Shown piece by piece: positions 31,533 to 43,320 of a stretch of 64,000 nt of DNA. The number at the start of each line of letters is the position of its first letter. Within the stretch, counting starts at the first letter, position 1. The notes beneath the pieces are model-generated. The model saw nothing but the letters and a program-made list of their open reading frames with translations, was not told the DNA's origin and did no database searches. The position numbers and the translations under genes were made by a program. Source of the DNA: Tetradesmus obliquus. Its lineage: Eukaryota > Chlorophyta > Chlorophyceae > Sphaeropleales > Scenedesmaceae. The stretch covers positions 496,001 through 560,000 of the forward strand of contig CP126196.1 of NCBI GenBank assembly GCA_030272155.1. Direction: 5' to 3'.

Positions 31533-34450
31533 GCAGGCATGCTGTTGAGTTAGCAGTGGATCTTGGTCGGTTGTGCCACAGCAGCAGACAGTGGCTGCTG
31601 CTGCAGCAGCAGCGGCAGTACGATTTTGGCTTGTAGCAAGCGTCTCACCGGCTTGCGACTGCAGCCGCCACAATGGCAAGGCTGGCAGTGGTGTTGCTGC
31701 TGCAGCACAATCAACTGGTGCTTGTGGCTGGCTGACTAGCCGGCCGGCTGGCTGGCGGCAGCCGGCTGTCTTCAGCGCTGCTAGCAGCTGCAGGGAACAT
31801 CCCGGTGTGATGGTGCAGCTGTCACAGCGCGCAGCAGCGGGCAAAGCAAGGTGCAGCTGTCACAGCGCGCAGCAGCGGGCAAAGCAAGGTGCAGCTGTCA
31901 CAGCGCGCGCAGCAGCGGGCAAAGCAAGGTGCTCGGCTATTGTGCCGCAGGCGGCCTGCAGCAGCACCTGTGCAATGGCTCGGACTAGTGGATCTGTGGC
32001 GAAATGCCACTGGCTTATCTTTTGTGTGTTTCGGGTGCTTCAGCCGTGCTTGGGTGGATTGTGACTGGCTTGTTACAGCTCAGGAGTGTGCGGTCAGTGG
32101 CTGGTAGTGTGTAGTGCACAAGGCTGCAGCTGTCTCTGCAGCAGTGCCAGCGCCAGCCCAGGGCAGCTGTGGTTGCAACACTCCCCAAGCATTTTGCTGT
32201 TGCTTGGAGTTTGTGAGAGTGTGGAGAGTCGGATGGCACCAGTGGGTGCACATGCATGTGTGGCAGGTGCTGTGTGTGGCTGGGACGGTTGTTCGAGTTC
32301 ATGCGGTGGCCGGCTGCGCCAGGGGTTGCTGCTGGGGGGTGAACCCGCATGATGGCGCACTCGTACTTCAGGGTGTGCTCTGTGCTGGTCACTGGCGGAA
32401 TTGCTCCTGCAGGGGCAGCCGGCACAGCAGACGCCGCTGCATGTGCATAGTAGCGTTGGCGTTGTGTTAAGTGCTGCATGGCATTCATGGCAGTTTGCTG
32501 CTGATCCGTGCTTTGGCGTTTTAGATGCATGCAGCAGCAAATCTGTGCTATGACAACGCATATGCCGGCGCAGGGCAGCTTGAATGCGCGGCTCTGTTGT
32601 TCGCAGGCCTGCAGGGCATCTGGCATCACTACCACTCAACAATCGGTTACTGACTGGTTGAGCACTCACAGCGGGGTTTTCAAGCAGATATCCAACAGCG
32701 GGCACTCTATTATCTCTTTGCTGTGGTTGGTGCCATTACTTGGAACACACGGCAACTGGCCTGCTGGGCTTACGCAACAGCCTGAGCAGCCAGCCAATCA
32801 AGCAGAGCGAGGGTGCATTGCGAGCGCGCAATGCATGATGATTTTGTAGAACGGCAGAGGCTGCTGCGTTGTGGAAAGACACTGTTACCCCGAGTTGTGG
32901 CCATTGTGTTTGGCGCAGTTTATGTCGCCGTAGGCACCCTGCGATCTGTTAGATGCAGGAGGGCTGTGTGTGTGCTGCACGTGCTGAGTGTGTCGGCCTG
33001 TAGGTCAATTCTGGCGCCTCCTATGTATTCACAAGTGTGTGCCTGACAGCAGGCAGCGCAGTGCCAGCAGGCGCTCGGCACTTGCTCACATGGCTTGACC
33101 ATTGCAACATTCATTTAAGCTATGCCCTGCGCCACGCAGGAGGGGACCGCCACAGCGGTGTACGGCGTGACTTGGACATTTAGTTTGGTTTGGTAACTCA
33201 TCAACATACGTTCCAGGCACATAGCGCTGTAAGCCCAGCCAACAACTCCCGGTGGGCACCGCGGGAATTGCGCTGCACCCGCAGCACAGGCCGCCTGCGG
33301 TGCAGCCAGCGCCACTGCCTCAAACTTTGAGGAGGCTCCTGAGGATGTGCCGTTCTGCCATTGACCGTGTCATTGACACTCTGATTGTCACTGGCGCAGA
33401 GCCTCTCGGATGTCGGATGACGGCTTAGTAATGATGCTGGCCCAGCTGGATGCCATCTCAGATGGTTAGCTGGGTGTTCGCTGGCCTTGCCGACATACCA
33501 TGGCTAGCCAGCGCTGCTGGCGCGCCCACAGGTACCATCATGAGGCAATGTAGTACATGTAAATCTCTGCGGAAGAAATTGTATTACAACATTACTAATA
33601 GCATGACGTCGCCTGAGCAAAACAAGTACAGTAGCAGCATGGAAACCAGAAGTCCCAAACTGCCAGCGTGGCGAGCATACTCACCGCCAAGCTTGACGTG
33701 CCAGGCTGCTCATCTGAGGCAGCCCCAGCCTGGCCATGCCGCGGCGACGTGGGGCCCCATATGGAGCCTGACCTGCTGCAGCTGCAGTGTGGTGCTGAAC
33801 ACATGCCGCAACCCCAAGGTGGCCATACAACCACATGAGGTCTGCTGCAACTGTCGCAGGTGCATGGCAGCTTTGGTCTACACTCGTCTCACACTTCCAT
33901 GTTCCACCTTGCTCCACACCGGGCATGCTGCACAGGGGAAACATCTGCTGTCCTTCCACAGCACCCCCCAACGTGGGGCTTGAAGCTGCCTGCCACCATG
34001 CCCACACTCCATAGCACGTGTCTACCACTGCCATCAGCACAGCTCAATCGGCACAGGAGCAGCAAAGTACTCTTGGGCTGCTGCAGCCAGCTTGCCAGCA
34101 GACATGCGCAGCCCCTGGCTTCATCATGAGCTGGTCAGGTGGCCAAACACATACGCATATGTGATTCAACCCCAGCAGCCAAGGACCATGCACCAGCACA
34201 CACCCCTGCGCAGCAACCAGGCGCCCCATCATGCGATGCGGTGACATGCATATGGCCAGACCTGAACTGAACCAGGGACAACCAGGCAACTACGCCACAC
34301 AAAGATATGCTTGGTAATAGTATTTCATTGTCAAGGCGCTACTGACAAGAGCTCATATGCAATGCATCACATCAATGCCACAAGCAGTGGCCTGTGTGGC
34401 AGCATCAGCCCCCATGCAGGCGCATGCAGAGCACCATGCTTGCGTGACCA

Positions 34451-34485
<35 letters not shown>

Positions 34486-35098
34486 TGATGGAGCTGCTGG
34501 TCAGGGGGCCACAGTCATGTTGGTTCACCATGATGGCAGCTGGCCACCAGCATGCAGAGCTGCTGCTGTTTCATTGTGCTACAGTGACACGACAATGCGC
34601 CGCAGCAGCATGCATGACGCATGCAACTACTGCAAGTCTGCCACACCAAAATTTTGTGCACGCCCACGATGGTGGGACCTATGTTAGTAACTGCCGGCAG
34701 CAGCTGCCATGCAAGCAACACACAGGTGGCTCTGACGCAGAACAATCTTCTGGCACAGAACAACAACCGTCAGAGGACAACACATCAACAACTGCAAGAG
34801 TTCACATATCAAACCAAACATCAAACCAAACAACAATACTCTGTTTCATATGTCTTGCACTTAACACCTCACAACACAAACTGCTGCCGCATGCTCCAGC
34901 ACATGCACTGGCACACGCTCCACCCAGGGCTACACCGATAACGCCGCACTGGCAGCCTGCCAACAACACAACGCCCCAGCCACAAGCCACAATCGCCCTG
35001 ACCAGGAAGCTGCCCAGTTCCATCCCGTTTAGTGCAGTCTGCAGTGCGCACTGCAGCCACCGCAGCGTGCATCCGCCTCAGTGGCTCCTGCCCGCGCC
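31533..35098. other. Intergenic region between GYD1 and the cupin gene
   Basis: Two genes converge on this 3.6-kb stretch. It contains a 38-bp tandem repeat (31813-31930) and a CAG run (34453-34484). Long open frames such as 34311-35114 have skewed, Cys/His/Gln-rich composition and match no family, so I treat them as chance frames in repeat-rich DNA. Confidence 0.5.
31813..31930. repeat. 38-bp tandem repeat, three copies
   Basis: gtgcagctgtcacagcgcgc agcagcgggcaaagcaag occurs at 31813 and 31851, and at 31889 with two extra bases. It lies about 280 bp past the GYD1 stop. Confidence 0.9.
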
Positions 35099-36757
35099 TC
35101 AGTGCATGCGGTAGTGCTTGCGCAGCGGCTCGCTGACCTCCCATGTGGCCGCCATGCCCACAGGGAAGGTGGCAAAGTCTCCCGGCACCAGCTGCGTGGG
35201 CTCGCCGCCCTCTGGGGTGACCAGCGCCTTGCCCTGCAGGATGTAGCAGTCCTCGTTGCGCTCGTAGGTGCGGCTGAAGGTCTTGGCCTGCGGCGACAGC
35301 AGCAGCAGCAGCAGTTATGTGGTGGGGTTGGCATGAAAGCATGGCAGGGGAACCGTAAGCAGGTGCCGGACCTGCGTGCTACTGCTTACTTATGCAGGGT
35401 TTTAGGTTGCGTCAATGAGTGCGGCAGTGGATCTGCAGGTGGCCTGTGCTGCGGCATGTGGCTGCATGACTGTGCTTCTGCTGTTGGCAGCAGGCATGCG
35501 CTGCCGGAACAGCCAGGCATGCTGCAGCAGTACGCCGAGCTGGCTTCACTCTGCAGGCCTACGTGCTGCAGATGTGGTCTGCAGTATGCAGGAAATTGTG
35601 CAGCCAAACTGCTGGGCCTGCAGGCTGCAGGCTGGCGTGTGGCCCTCACCTCAACAGAAGTTGTGGGCCAGGTCGGCACTCCCTTCTTCTGCAGGCCAGG
35701 CAGACAAGCAAATAGGAGGCAGCACAGCAGCAGCTGGTGAGCCACCTCACCTCACCTCACCAAGCCAGCTCAAAACATGTGTGGAAGACTTGCAGCAGCC
35801 ATGCTCCTGACAGTTTGCATGCAAGCTGCTGTGTGCTGCATGCATACCCCGAGATTGATCTGGCACCGCTGCTTGAGGCAGAGCAGCAACACAGGCGGTG
35901 AGGAGAAGCCTATCCGGTGGTGGCTGGGGCAGCTGGCCGGCTGCTGGTGCACTGGCTGCACTGCAGCTGCATGCACAAAAGCAGGCAGCCACAGCATGCT
36001 GCTGGTGCACTGGCTGCACTGCAGCTGCATGCACAAAAGCAGGCAGCCACAGCATGCTGCTGGTGCACTGGCTGCACTGCAGCTGCATGCACAAAAGCAG
36101 GCAGCCACAGCATGCTGCTGGTGCACTGGCTGCACTGCAGCTGCATGCACAAAAACAGGCAGCCACAGCATGCTGCTGGTGCACTGGCTGCACTGCAGCT
36201 GCATGCACAAAAGCAGGCAGCCACAGCATGCTGCTGGTGCACTGGCTGCACTGCAGCTGCATGCACAAAAGCAGGTAGCCACAGCATGCTGCTGGTGCAC
36301 TGGCTGCACTGCAGCTGCATGCACAAAAGCAGGTAGCCACAGCATGCTGCTGGTGCACTGGCTGCACTGGCATTGCAGCTGCATGCAGCAAAGCAGGTAG
36401 CTGCAGCGAGCTGTTGTGCTGCAGCTGATACAGCGAAGCCGGTAGCCACAGCAAGCTACTGTGCTGCAGCTGCATGCACGACAGCAGGCAGCCACGGCAC
36501 GCTGTTGTGCTGCAACTGCAGGCACCAAAGCATCTAGGCAGCAAAGCAGGTAGCCACAGCCTGCTGCTGTGCTGCCGCCTCACCTTGAGCTTGTCTATGC
36601 TGTAGGCGTGCTTCACGATGATGTGGCTGGGCCAGGCAGCAACAGCGCCATGGCTCTCCACCATGGAGCGGGCAGTGAAGCGGCTGCACAGCCTGCAGGA
36701 AGCACCAGCAGCGACAAGCCTCATGGTGTGTGGTATGTAGACTCCTCCGTCGTCCTT

Positions 36758-36800
<43 letters not shown>

Positions 36801-37114
36801 TAATGTGTCACGCGCTGCACTCGCTGTATGCTTGCATGTGCTGTGAAGCCGGCAACACAAGGAAACTGGATACCAACGCCTATCAGGAGCTGCACAGGAG
36901 TTGAACACAAGTCATGGACGCTTTGCCGTTGGGCAGGCCTGTACAACTGTAGCATGCGTCCGAGGCACCACAAGCTGCTCAGCTGCCAGCGATGAGAAGC
37001 AGCCGCACACAAACGCATACATGAACTCCATGACAATACTCACCTTGCAGGATCTGGTCGGTTAGAGGCCACTCGCGGCACAGGAGCCCTCACGGAGGTC
37101 GCGAATGATGCCAT
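35099..37114 (-). CDS. Small cupin-domain protein, probably organelle-targeted
   Basis: Three exons: 37114-37044, 36692-36584 and 35287-35099; 122 residues with matched phases and strong GTGAGT/GTGAGG donors. The N-terminus (MASFATSVRAPVPRV, then Arg/Ser-rich, no acidic residues early) resembles a chloroplast transit peptide. The C-terminal half is a small cupin of the Cupin_3 (DUF861) type: NEDCYILQGKALVTPEGGEP, then LVPGDFATFPVGMAATWEV and EPLRKHYR. Proteins of this type in plants are stand-alone beta-barrels of unknown reaction. The intron between exons 2 and 3 is 1296 bp and is largely filled by a 58-bp minisatellite. No classic His metal-binding triad is evident in the short barrel, so enzymatic activity is uncertain. 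Confidence 0.87.
35941..36404. repeat. 58-bp minisatellite, eight copies
   Basis: Copies start at 35941, 35999, 36057, 36115, 36173, 36231, 36289 and 36347, each beginning ctgctggtgcactggctgca and including gctgcatgcacaaaagcagg. Degenerate copies extend to about 36560. The array is intronic (cupin gene). Because 58 is not a multiple of three, it opens reading frames on both strands; these are not genes. Confidence 0.95.
36761..36799. repeat. CTG trinucleotide run in the first cupin intron
   Basis: About 13 CTG units on the plus strand (CAG on the gene strand). It is one of the longer pure runs outside coding sequence. Confidence 0.85.
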
Positions 37115-40100
37115 GGCGTATCGTCCAAAAGATGCTCAAAAAAGTGTGTAATCGTTACGTTCTACAAATTTCAGGTCACACCGAAACTTCAGCACTAAGT
37201 GCGCCACGGTGAGGCTCCACCTAAGGGGTTGCGGCACTCCGCGTTTTCGGTCTCAAGTCAAGTTGAAGAGAAGCTGTGCACGCGATGAGACGACAAAACT
37301 TCTGACAACGCAATGCTGAATGTGTGTAAACAGAAGGGCCGCTGCTCTGCCACTGGTGCACACCCCGGTCACCCGTCGACCAAGATCAATGCTGCTGTAC
37401 AACTGCGTGGTCCCTGCTGTTGTCGGCAAACGTTACGAGCAGCGGTATCAGTACAAAGACTGAGTATCGCGGAATCATCCAATCGAGCGCCCCAACTGCT
37501 GATCCCCCCGACTGAGCATGATCATCTGCTGCCTGCCTCATCACCCGGTGACCGAACTTCACCGGAGTGACCAATTTAAAACCAGGCCCGTTGATGAACC
37601 ACCAACACAAACCAATTGACCAATATTCAGGCCAGAAACCTCGAAGAAGTCAAGTAGGTTACAACAGGTGCCAATCCCTAGGTAGATGGCAACAGCACCC
37701 ACACAGTGTTGCTAGCACAGTGTTGCTAGCAGAGCTGTGCCTCACACCAAGATCATATGCATGTGGAGTCGCAAATTCTGAGGTTGACTGTTGACTGCCA
37801 CAGCTGGCAGCCGCTGGATGAACGAGAACCAAGCTGTGGCTGCAGCATAATCCATGCAGCAACACTGTGCATAAACTGAGACCGTACTCGCCCGCGCCAG
37901 GTTCACACATAGGCGCGAGGCGTGCCTGCACAGCTGCTTGGAACATCAGTGCTGCAACCAATGCGGCACATTGCCAGCCGATCAGGGCGGCGCCGCGCAA
38001 GTGCCATATTATCACCACAACACAGACAACGTCTCCAAACATGCATGAAGAGATTATGTAGAGAACACTGTGGCGTGCCGTCGAGGCGCGGCAGAGCGTG
38101 CGCTGTGCCCTGAAGTAATCAATGCTGCTGCGGCTAGCAGACGTGCCTGACTGCTGGTGTCGACACTGCACACCGCATGGTACGCAGCACAAGGCAACAG
38201 CAAGCCATGCTAGCTGCAGCTTTCTAGTACTCATGCAAACTGCCGTGTGTCTGCGTCAATTTGGTGCATGTAACACAGTCAAGCAAGCAAGCAGCGTGCG
38301 TTATCCGCCGGCTGCGCCTGCAGCAGTCAAAGCGTCATGCTGCACAGCATGCCTCATCCCTGCCTGCATATAAACGCCACAAGCACATGCGGCACTGCAG
38401 TCTGTGCTGCAACAAGGCCAGCACTGACAGCAGGCCACTGCAAAAGCAGCCAGTAATTAGTACCCTTCCAAAAACAGGGTTGCGTGCAACCACGCCGGCT
38501 AAATGCAATGCACCTTGTTCAATGTCTAATGCACACCGCTGAGCGGACCCTGCAGTACATCCTGTGTCATCCAACATGTTATGTAACAATATATTATCAC
38601 GCCGAGCCATGAAAGGGTGCATGGCATTGCGGCAACAGCAGCAGCTTCGCAAACACAGCACGGCAGCAGAGCATACTGCGTCAGCATGCAGGCGACACAC
38701 ACGGGGTGGTGTTGCAGTCAGACCAAACGCATGCACACCTTGACCGCTGCGTTTGATGCACACAACATAACGCCCGACCGGGAGCGGGTGCCTGCCTGTG
38801 CATTGAGGCAAAGAAGGGACACACCACAACAGCAACAGCTGGCAACTGCCACAGCGACCGCCACTACGTGAGCCACCGGAGCGGTGTTGCCTTATGATAG
38901 CAACACTCATCAGCAGACCCTGGTGACAGCGGCAGCCAGCCAACTGTGAGCCAACATGCTACTGAGGCCCTGCTGAGGTGCAGCACCCCAGCAAGCCTTG
39001 CTGCCGTGCCTCACATTCACCCCAACAGACACCTGCAGCCGCACCAAAGCAGACCGCAGCAGGTGCAGCCGCCAGGCCAGTTCAGCCCACAAGGTAGGTC
39101 TCAGCCAGCCAGCCAGTCAGCCAGCGTGCAGCAGGGCATCCATTCAGCAGCAGCCATGGCGCCACACACAGGGCAGCCATGCGCCGCCGCCAACCCACAC
39201 GCGTTCAGCAGTCATGTCAACATGCAAAAAGGGGGCGCTGCGCGCCAGTCACGCCCTCACACGCGCGTGTGCTGCGCGGTGGCAGCACTGCGTTAGGATA
39301 TACACCGCACCCTGAGCACACAAAACAGTACAGCAAGCAGCGCCAGCACGGCCTTGCCACCCACCCGGCTGCTGCAGCAGACGCTAGCTGCATTGCAGCC
39401 GGGTGCGTGTGGCTGCAGCCGCGCTGACGCCACATGCACACAGCAGCGCTGCCGCTGTCTTGTTGCAGGCAGCAACACGTATGATAGTAACATTTGTCAG
39501 CAGACATCCAAGCACGAAAGGTAGTACAAGGTCTTCTTAAGCAGTGGGTTGGCGCAGGGCGCTGCAAGCCTCACTGTGTGTCACATCTGGGTGGCAACCT
39601 GTTGTCGCCGCCCAGTTAGCATACATACACGCGCAGGCAGCACCAAAGTGCGGCACACTGCACGGAGCAAGCCCCTCCAAGTTACTACCACACATCATTG
39701 CCCCACAATCGGTTGTCAGTAGCCGCCGCAGCGTGCGCGCAGCCTGCCTGCACATCAAGCCATACTCATACAGCACCAGTCTTATCGTCAACGCCAGCAA
39801 GCAACAGCCAACAGCACACCACACACACACACACACACCTCAGCCGGCAACTGCCACAGACAGACACAACCACCGAGCACACCACACACGCCCACACAAG
39901 CAAGAGCGGCTGGAACACGGCACACCAGCCATGCCAGCTGCAGCGTCAACAACACAAAAGAAATCCTGCAAGACAGCCTGCCCCACAGCGCGCCACCTCA
40001 CACAGCTGCTGCCAGCGCAGCAGGCCTCGCCACAGCCGCTATAGCAGCAGGGTCACAGCCACAAGCGCAGCGCGCCTCAGCACATACAGCCAAGCCCACA

Positions 40101-40350
40101 ACTGTTGACAGACGAAGCCGCCTCAGCCTCGGAGAGCCGCGAGGAGGCGCAGCCAAAGGGTTGTGAGGGCGCCTCATCACACGCACCCACAACAAACAGC
40201 GCCGCCTCATGCTCGGCATGGCGCGGAGAGCCACTTGCTGGCGGGGCCAGCTGCGGAACATCAGCACCAGCAACCTTACAACCGCAAGCCGACTGCAGGG
40301 CAGCGCGCCTCAGCAAACACAGCCGGGCTCACAACCAAGCAAGCTGTTGC
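37115..40350. other. Intergenic region between the cupin and BTB/KCTD genes
   Basis: This 3.2-kb stretch contains the presumed cupin promoter near 37115-37300, a duplicated cagtgttgctagca motif near 37706-37730, a CA-rich microsatellite near 39813-39838, and C/A-skewed sequence from about 38600 to 40330 with several short imperfect repeats (for example, gcggagagccg twice near 40220 and 40362). No gene is supported. Confidence 0.45.
40276..40280 (-). terminator. Probable TGTAA polyadenylation signal of the BTB gene
   Basis: On the minus strand TGTAA lies about 70 bp past the stop codon at 40351. Confidence 0.4.
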
Positions 40351-43320
40351 TCAGCATGGTGCGGAGAGCCGCGGGCTGGCTGGTGGTGCCCTCCTGTGGA
40401 ACTCCAGCACCAGCTCGTAGTCTGCGCTGCCGTTTGAGCGCGGGCGCTTGTCGTAGACCATGCGCACCTCAAACAGCGCCTGCTCCTGCAGCATGCGCAG
40501 CAGCACGGCGCGCGTGCCCAGGTTGTAGAGGCACTTGTTGAGCGCGCCGACCTCGTCCTTGGAGGCAAAGTCGTACATGTAGATCTCGTAGTAGCCGCAG
40601 AACACGGACTCCAGCAGCTGGTCGGGCAGCACCACCTTGAAGCGGTTCTTGTCCTCTGCAGGGGGGGTGGTTGCAGCGGCGGGCAGCAGCTGGGGATCAG
40701 CAATAGGGGCAGCAAGGGCAGCTAGGTGATAATGCAAGTAATTAGGGGAAAAGGCAGCGCTGCTGCAGCTGCAAACGGCGGGCTGTCCCATGCTGCCACG
40801 TCAACGCTGCTGGTGCACAACGCCCTTGGAGCACTGTAGCGGCTGCTGCTGCTGCTGTCTGCGCAGCCCTGCTGCTGTTGCTAAGCGCTCCTGGGCTCCC
40901 ACCTGCCAGCTTCACATGGTCTGAGAATATGTTGACGGAGAAGCTGAAGCGGATGTGACTGCTGCTGCTGCTGCTGTTGGTCCTGCCTGCGCAGCCCTGC
41001 TGCTATTGCCCAGCACCTCACCTGCCAGCTTCACATGGTCAGAGAAGATGTTTACTGAGAAGCTGAAGCGTATGAGCGGCGCGTTCATGAGGGAGACCAT
41101 GATGGTGCCCTGCTCCAGCCCCGGGTTCCACGCGCTCTGCAGCGCCTTGTGGCCCAGCAGGATGTCAAACACCAGCTGCTTCACCGCCTGGAAGGGCTGC
41201 TCAGCGATGTACCTGCAGTAGATGGCAGCACCGTGTGCAGCACTGTGGGTGATGTTGTTTCTATGAGGTTGTTTTTATGAGGAATTGTGTTGTGGGCAGA
41301 GGCTGCAGCGCAGCAGCAGGCTGTGTGTCACTTGCAGCGCCTGGAAGGGCTGCTCAACGATGTACCTGCAGCGGCAGCAGCGTGTGCAATATGTGCAACA
41401 CAGTGAGTTGTAAACAACGGTGCTGTTGAAAGGGATCATGATGGCAGCGCGGCAGCAGCGCTGTGTGTCACTTGCAGCGCCTAGGAGGATGCTCAGCAGT
41501 GTGACTAAGGGAGGCAGCAGTGTGTGCAGCGCAGTGGGGATGTGGACAATGGTGGTGCTGGAAGGGCTGGTGCTCAGCAGTGTAACTGCGGGGCATGACA
41601 CACACTGCGCACAGCCATGCGACACCATGGCAGCTGTGGGTGCGGGTGCTAGCATCGTGTTTGTAGTCACCATGTGCTTATAGTCACCATGCTGGCATGC
41701 CTGTCATGTCTTCTGTCTGCGGGAGACGCATGATGACAGATGGTATGACATGCCAGCATGGTGGCTATAACACGATGCTAGCACCCGCACCCACAGCTGC
41801 TGCTTGCAGTTTGCTTGCACATCTGCACGCCCTCGCCCTGAGCAAGCACATGCCGCTGCTCTCCTGCGCTGCTGCTGCCGGGGCCAGCTGCTGTACAGCA
41901 CGCCCAACTCTGCCTTTTGACTATGCTGTGCTTGCTGCTGCTTCCCGCAACCGCTTCACACCCGCACTGCAGTGCCTACAGCAACTAGGCTGCCCCTCTT
42001 TCCTTCTCCCTGTCCCCTCCTTCAAGCCACACCACAGCACGCCGCACAGCACGCCGCCAGCCCTGCTGTGCACTCAATACCGGCACTGCAGGTCAGTGTC
42101 CCCTGTTCCTTACTGCCTGCACCAAGCTGCACAGCACATGCCCCCAGCCCTGCCCCGCACCTGTCCAGCGCGCTGCTCTGCTGCATGTACACGTCGTTGC
42201 GCCACAGCACGGCCCTGCTGCAATTGGACCGCTCACCTGTCCAGCGCGCTGCTCTGCTGCATGTACACGTCGTTGCGCCACAGCACGGCCCTACTGCAAT
42301 TGCACCGCTCACCTGTCCAGCGCGCTGCTCTGCTGCATGTACACGTCGTTGAAGCTGCCGTTGGGCGCCTCCAGCAGCCCCTCCAGGCAGGGCAGCCCAA
42401 AGTAACGGGCCTCGCTGCGCAGCTGACCCCGCGTTGCCTCGTCAGCAGGCAGGCACACTGCGTCGCTGCAGGAGGCGCGCGCGCGCAGGTACTGCAGCAC
42501 AAACTTGAACACCTGCACATGCATGCAGCAGTGCGGCAGTGGGGTCCAGGCGGTTGAAGAGGTGAGAAGTTGCAGAAGGTTGCAGGGTGGTGCGAGGGCT
42601 GGTGGGTGGGGTGGGAGGTGTGGGGTGTGAGCTGCAAGCACTGCTGCTACTGCTGCTGCTGCTGTTGCTTGAGGTTGGTGGAGGTGGTTGGTTCCTTAGG
42701 AGCCCACTACTCCGACACCGGAGTATGAGATTGGTGCTGGGGGCATGATATGATGTTTGGTAGAGTACGGCGCACGAATGCGGGCTGCTGCCACCGGCAG
42801 GAGTCGACCTGCCCCCGGTCAAACCCGAGGCAGGGAAAGGCAGGAATACATGCCGCTGCAGCTGCAAAAACAACTGTATGATATGTGCGAAATCTACATC
42901 GCAGCCCATGCAGGCATTGGAAGGCCTGCAAACGCTACGAAAGCTGTCTGTGGGCCCGACATTGTTGGTGTGTGCGCATTGTAGCGCACTGGCTGCAGGT
43001 TGCCACCGATCCTGACTCTGCTCACAGCTTCAAATGGTATGCGCACAATCATAATCTCGGTCAGCTGGGCCGTGTCTGGGTGCCACTTGTCGGTCTGGGG
43101 CCCGGTGACCGAAGCTGCTGCTCACCTCGCCATCGCGATCGAGAAAGACCTCGCCGTTCTGCATGACCTGCTGCTCCCAGCGTCCTGAGAACAGTGCGCT
43201 GAAGTAGCTGGAGGGCACGCATGTGAGTGTCGCCAAGCTAGTGGCGTAGGGAACTCCTCCAACATTTAGTTTGATCACTTTATTCATGTTGATGCTGCAT
43301 GTCTCAGCCGTCTCGCCCAT
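40351..43320 (-). CDS. BTB/POZ (KCTD T1-type) domain protein
   Basis: Four exons: 43320-43126, 42512-42313, 41212-41022 and 40655-40351; 296 residues. The N-terminal T1-type BTB fold is clear: VIKLNVGGVPYATSLATL, then SSYFSALFSGRWE, FLDRDGEVFKFVLQYLR and EARYFGLPCLEGLL (about residues 14-120). The C-terminal half (IAEQPFQAVKQLVFDILLG, FSFSVNIFSDHVKLA, FKVVLPDQLLESVFCGYYE) is well ordered but I do not recognise it. KCTD proteins commonly form oligomers and act as adaptors for cullin-3 ubiquitin ligases; that role is inferred from family only. Phases fit at all joins. Introns 2 and 3 hold several copies of exon edges and a 170-bp inverted repeat. Confidence 0.85.
40855..41085 (-). repeat. Duplicated exon-3 end and donor of the BTB gene (119-bp period)
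   Basis: The exon end and 5' splice site at 41022 is copied 119 bp further into the intron, with an intact donor after 40903. Both copies include the stretch encoding FSVNIFSDHVKLA. In the frame after the real donor the extension meets a TGA just past the copied SDHV region. Confidence 0.88.
41337..41372 (-). repeat. Decoy copy of the BTB exon-3 acceptor and exon start
   Basis: On the minus strand an AG acceptor is followed at 41365 by codons for YIVEQPFQALQ, against YIAEQPFQAVKQ in the real exon (start 41212). A third, decayed copy lies near 41477-41505. Confidence 0.85.
41631..41800. repeat. 170-bp imperfect inverted repeat in a BTB intron
   Basis: The left arm starts cagctgtgggtgcgggtgct, the right arm ends agcacccgcacccacagctg. 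About 40 bp at each end pair almost perfectly (agcatcgtgtt against aacacgatgct), and inner segments around ctggcatg and catgccag also pair. It resembles a MITE or a large hairpin; no clear target-site duplication is visible. Confidence 0.85.
42159..42351 (-). repeat. Three copies of the BTB exon-2 end and donor (76-bp period)
   Basis: The sequence encoding DVYMQQSSALD plus a GT donor occurs three times, with exon-end positions 42313 (real), 42237 and 42161. The first donor is GTGAGC in phase 2, so any longer exon reads AGG TGA and stops at once. Confidence 0.93.

Noticed and set aside
33450..33983. 177-codon plus-strand open frame in the GYD1-cupin gap
   Set aside because: A minus-strand frame of similar length overlaps it; neither shows domain-like sequence.
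34311..35114. 267-codon plus-strand open frame
   Set aside because: It overlaps the cupin stop region on the other strand, contains a simple repeat, and its composition is not protein-like.
35941..36404. Regularly spaced repeats resembling a CRISPR array
   Set aside because: The units are contiguous with no unique spacers, and the DNA is eukaryotic nuclear.
35747..36724. A 325-residue minus-strand open frame made of repeated peptides
   Set aside because: It is the 58-bp minisatellite read in all frames; 58 is not a multiple of three and the region is an intron of the cupin gene.
38335..38943. 202-codon minus-strand open frame
   Set aside because: It is rich in Cys, His and Arg, has no recognisable motif or supporting splice structure, and lies in C/A-skewed intergenic DNA.
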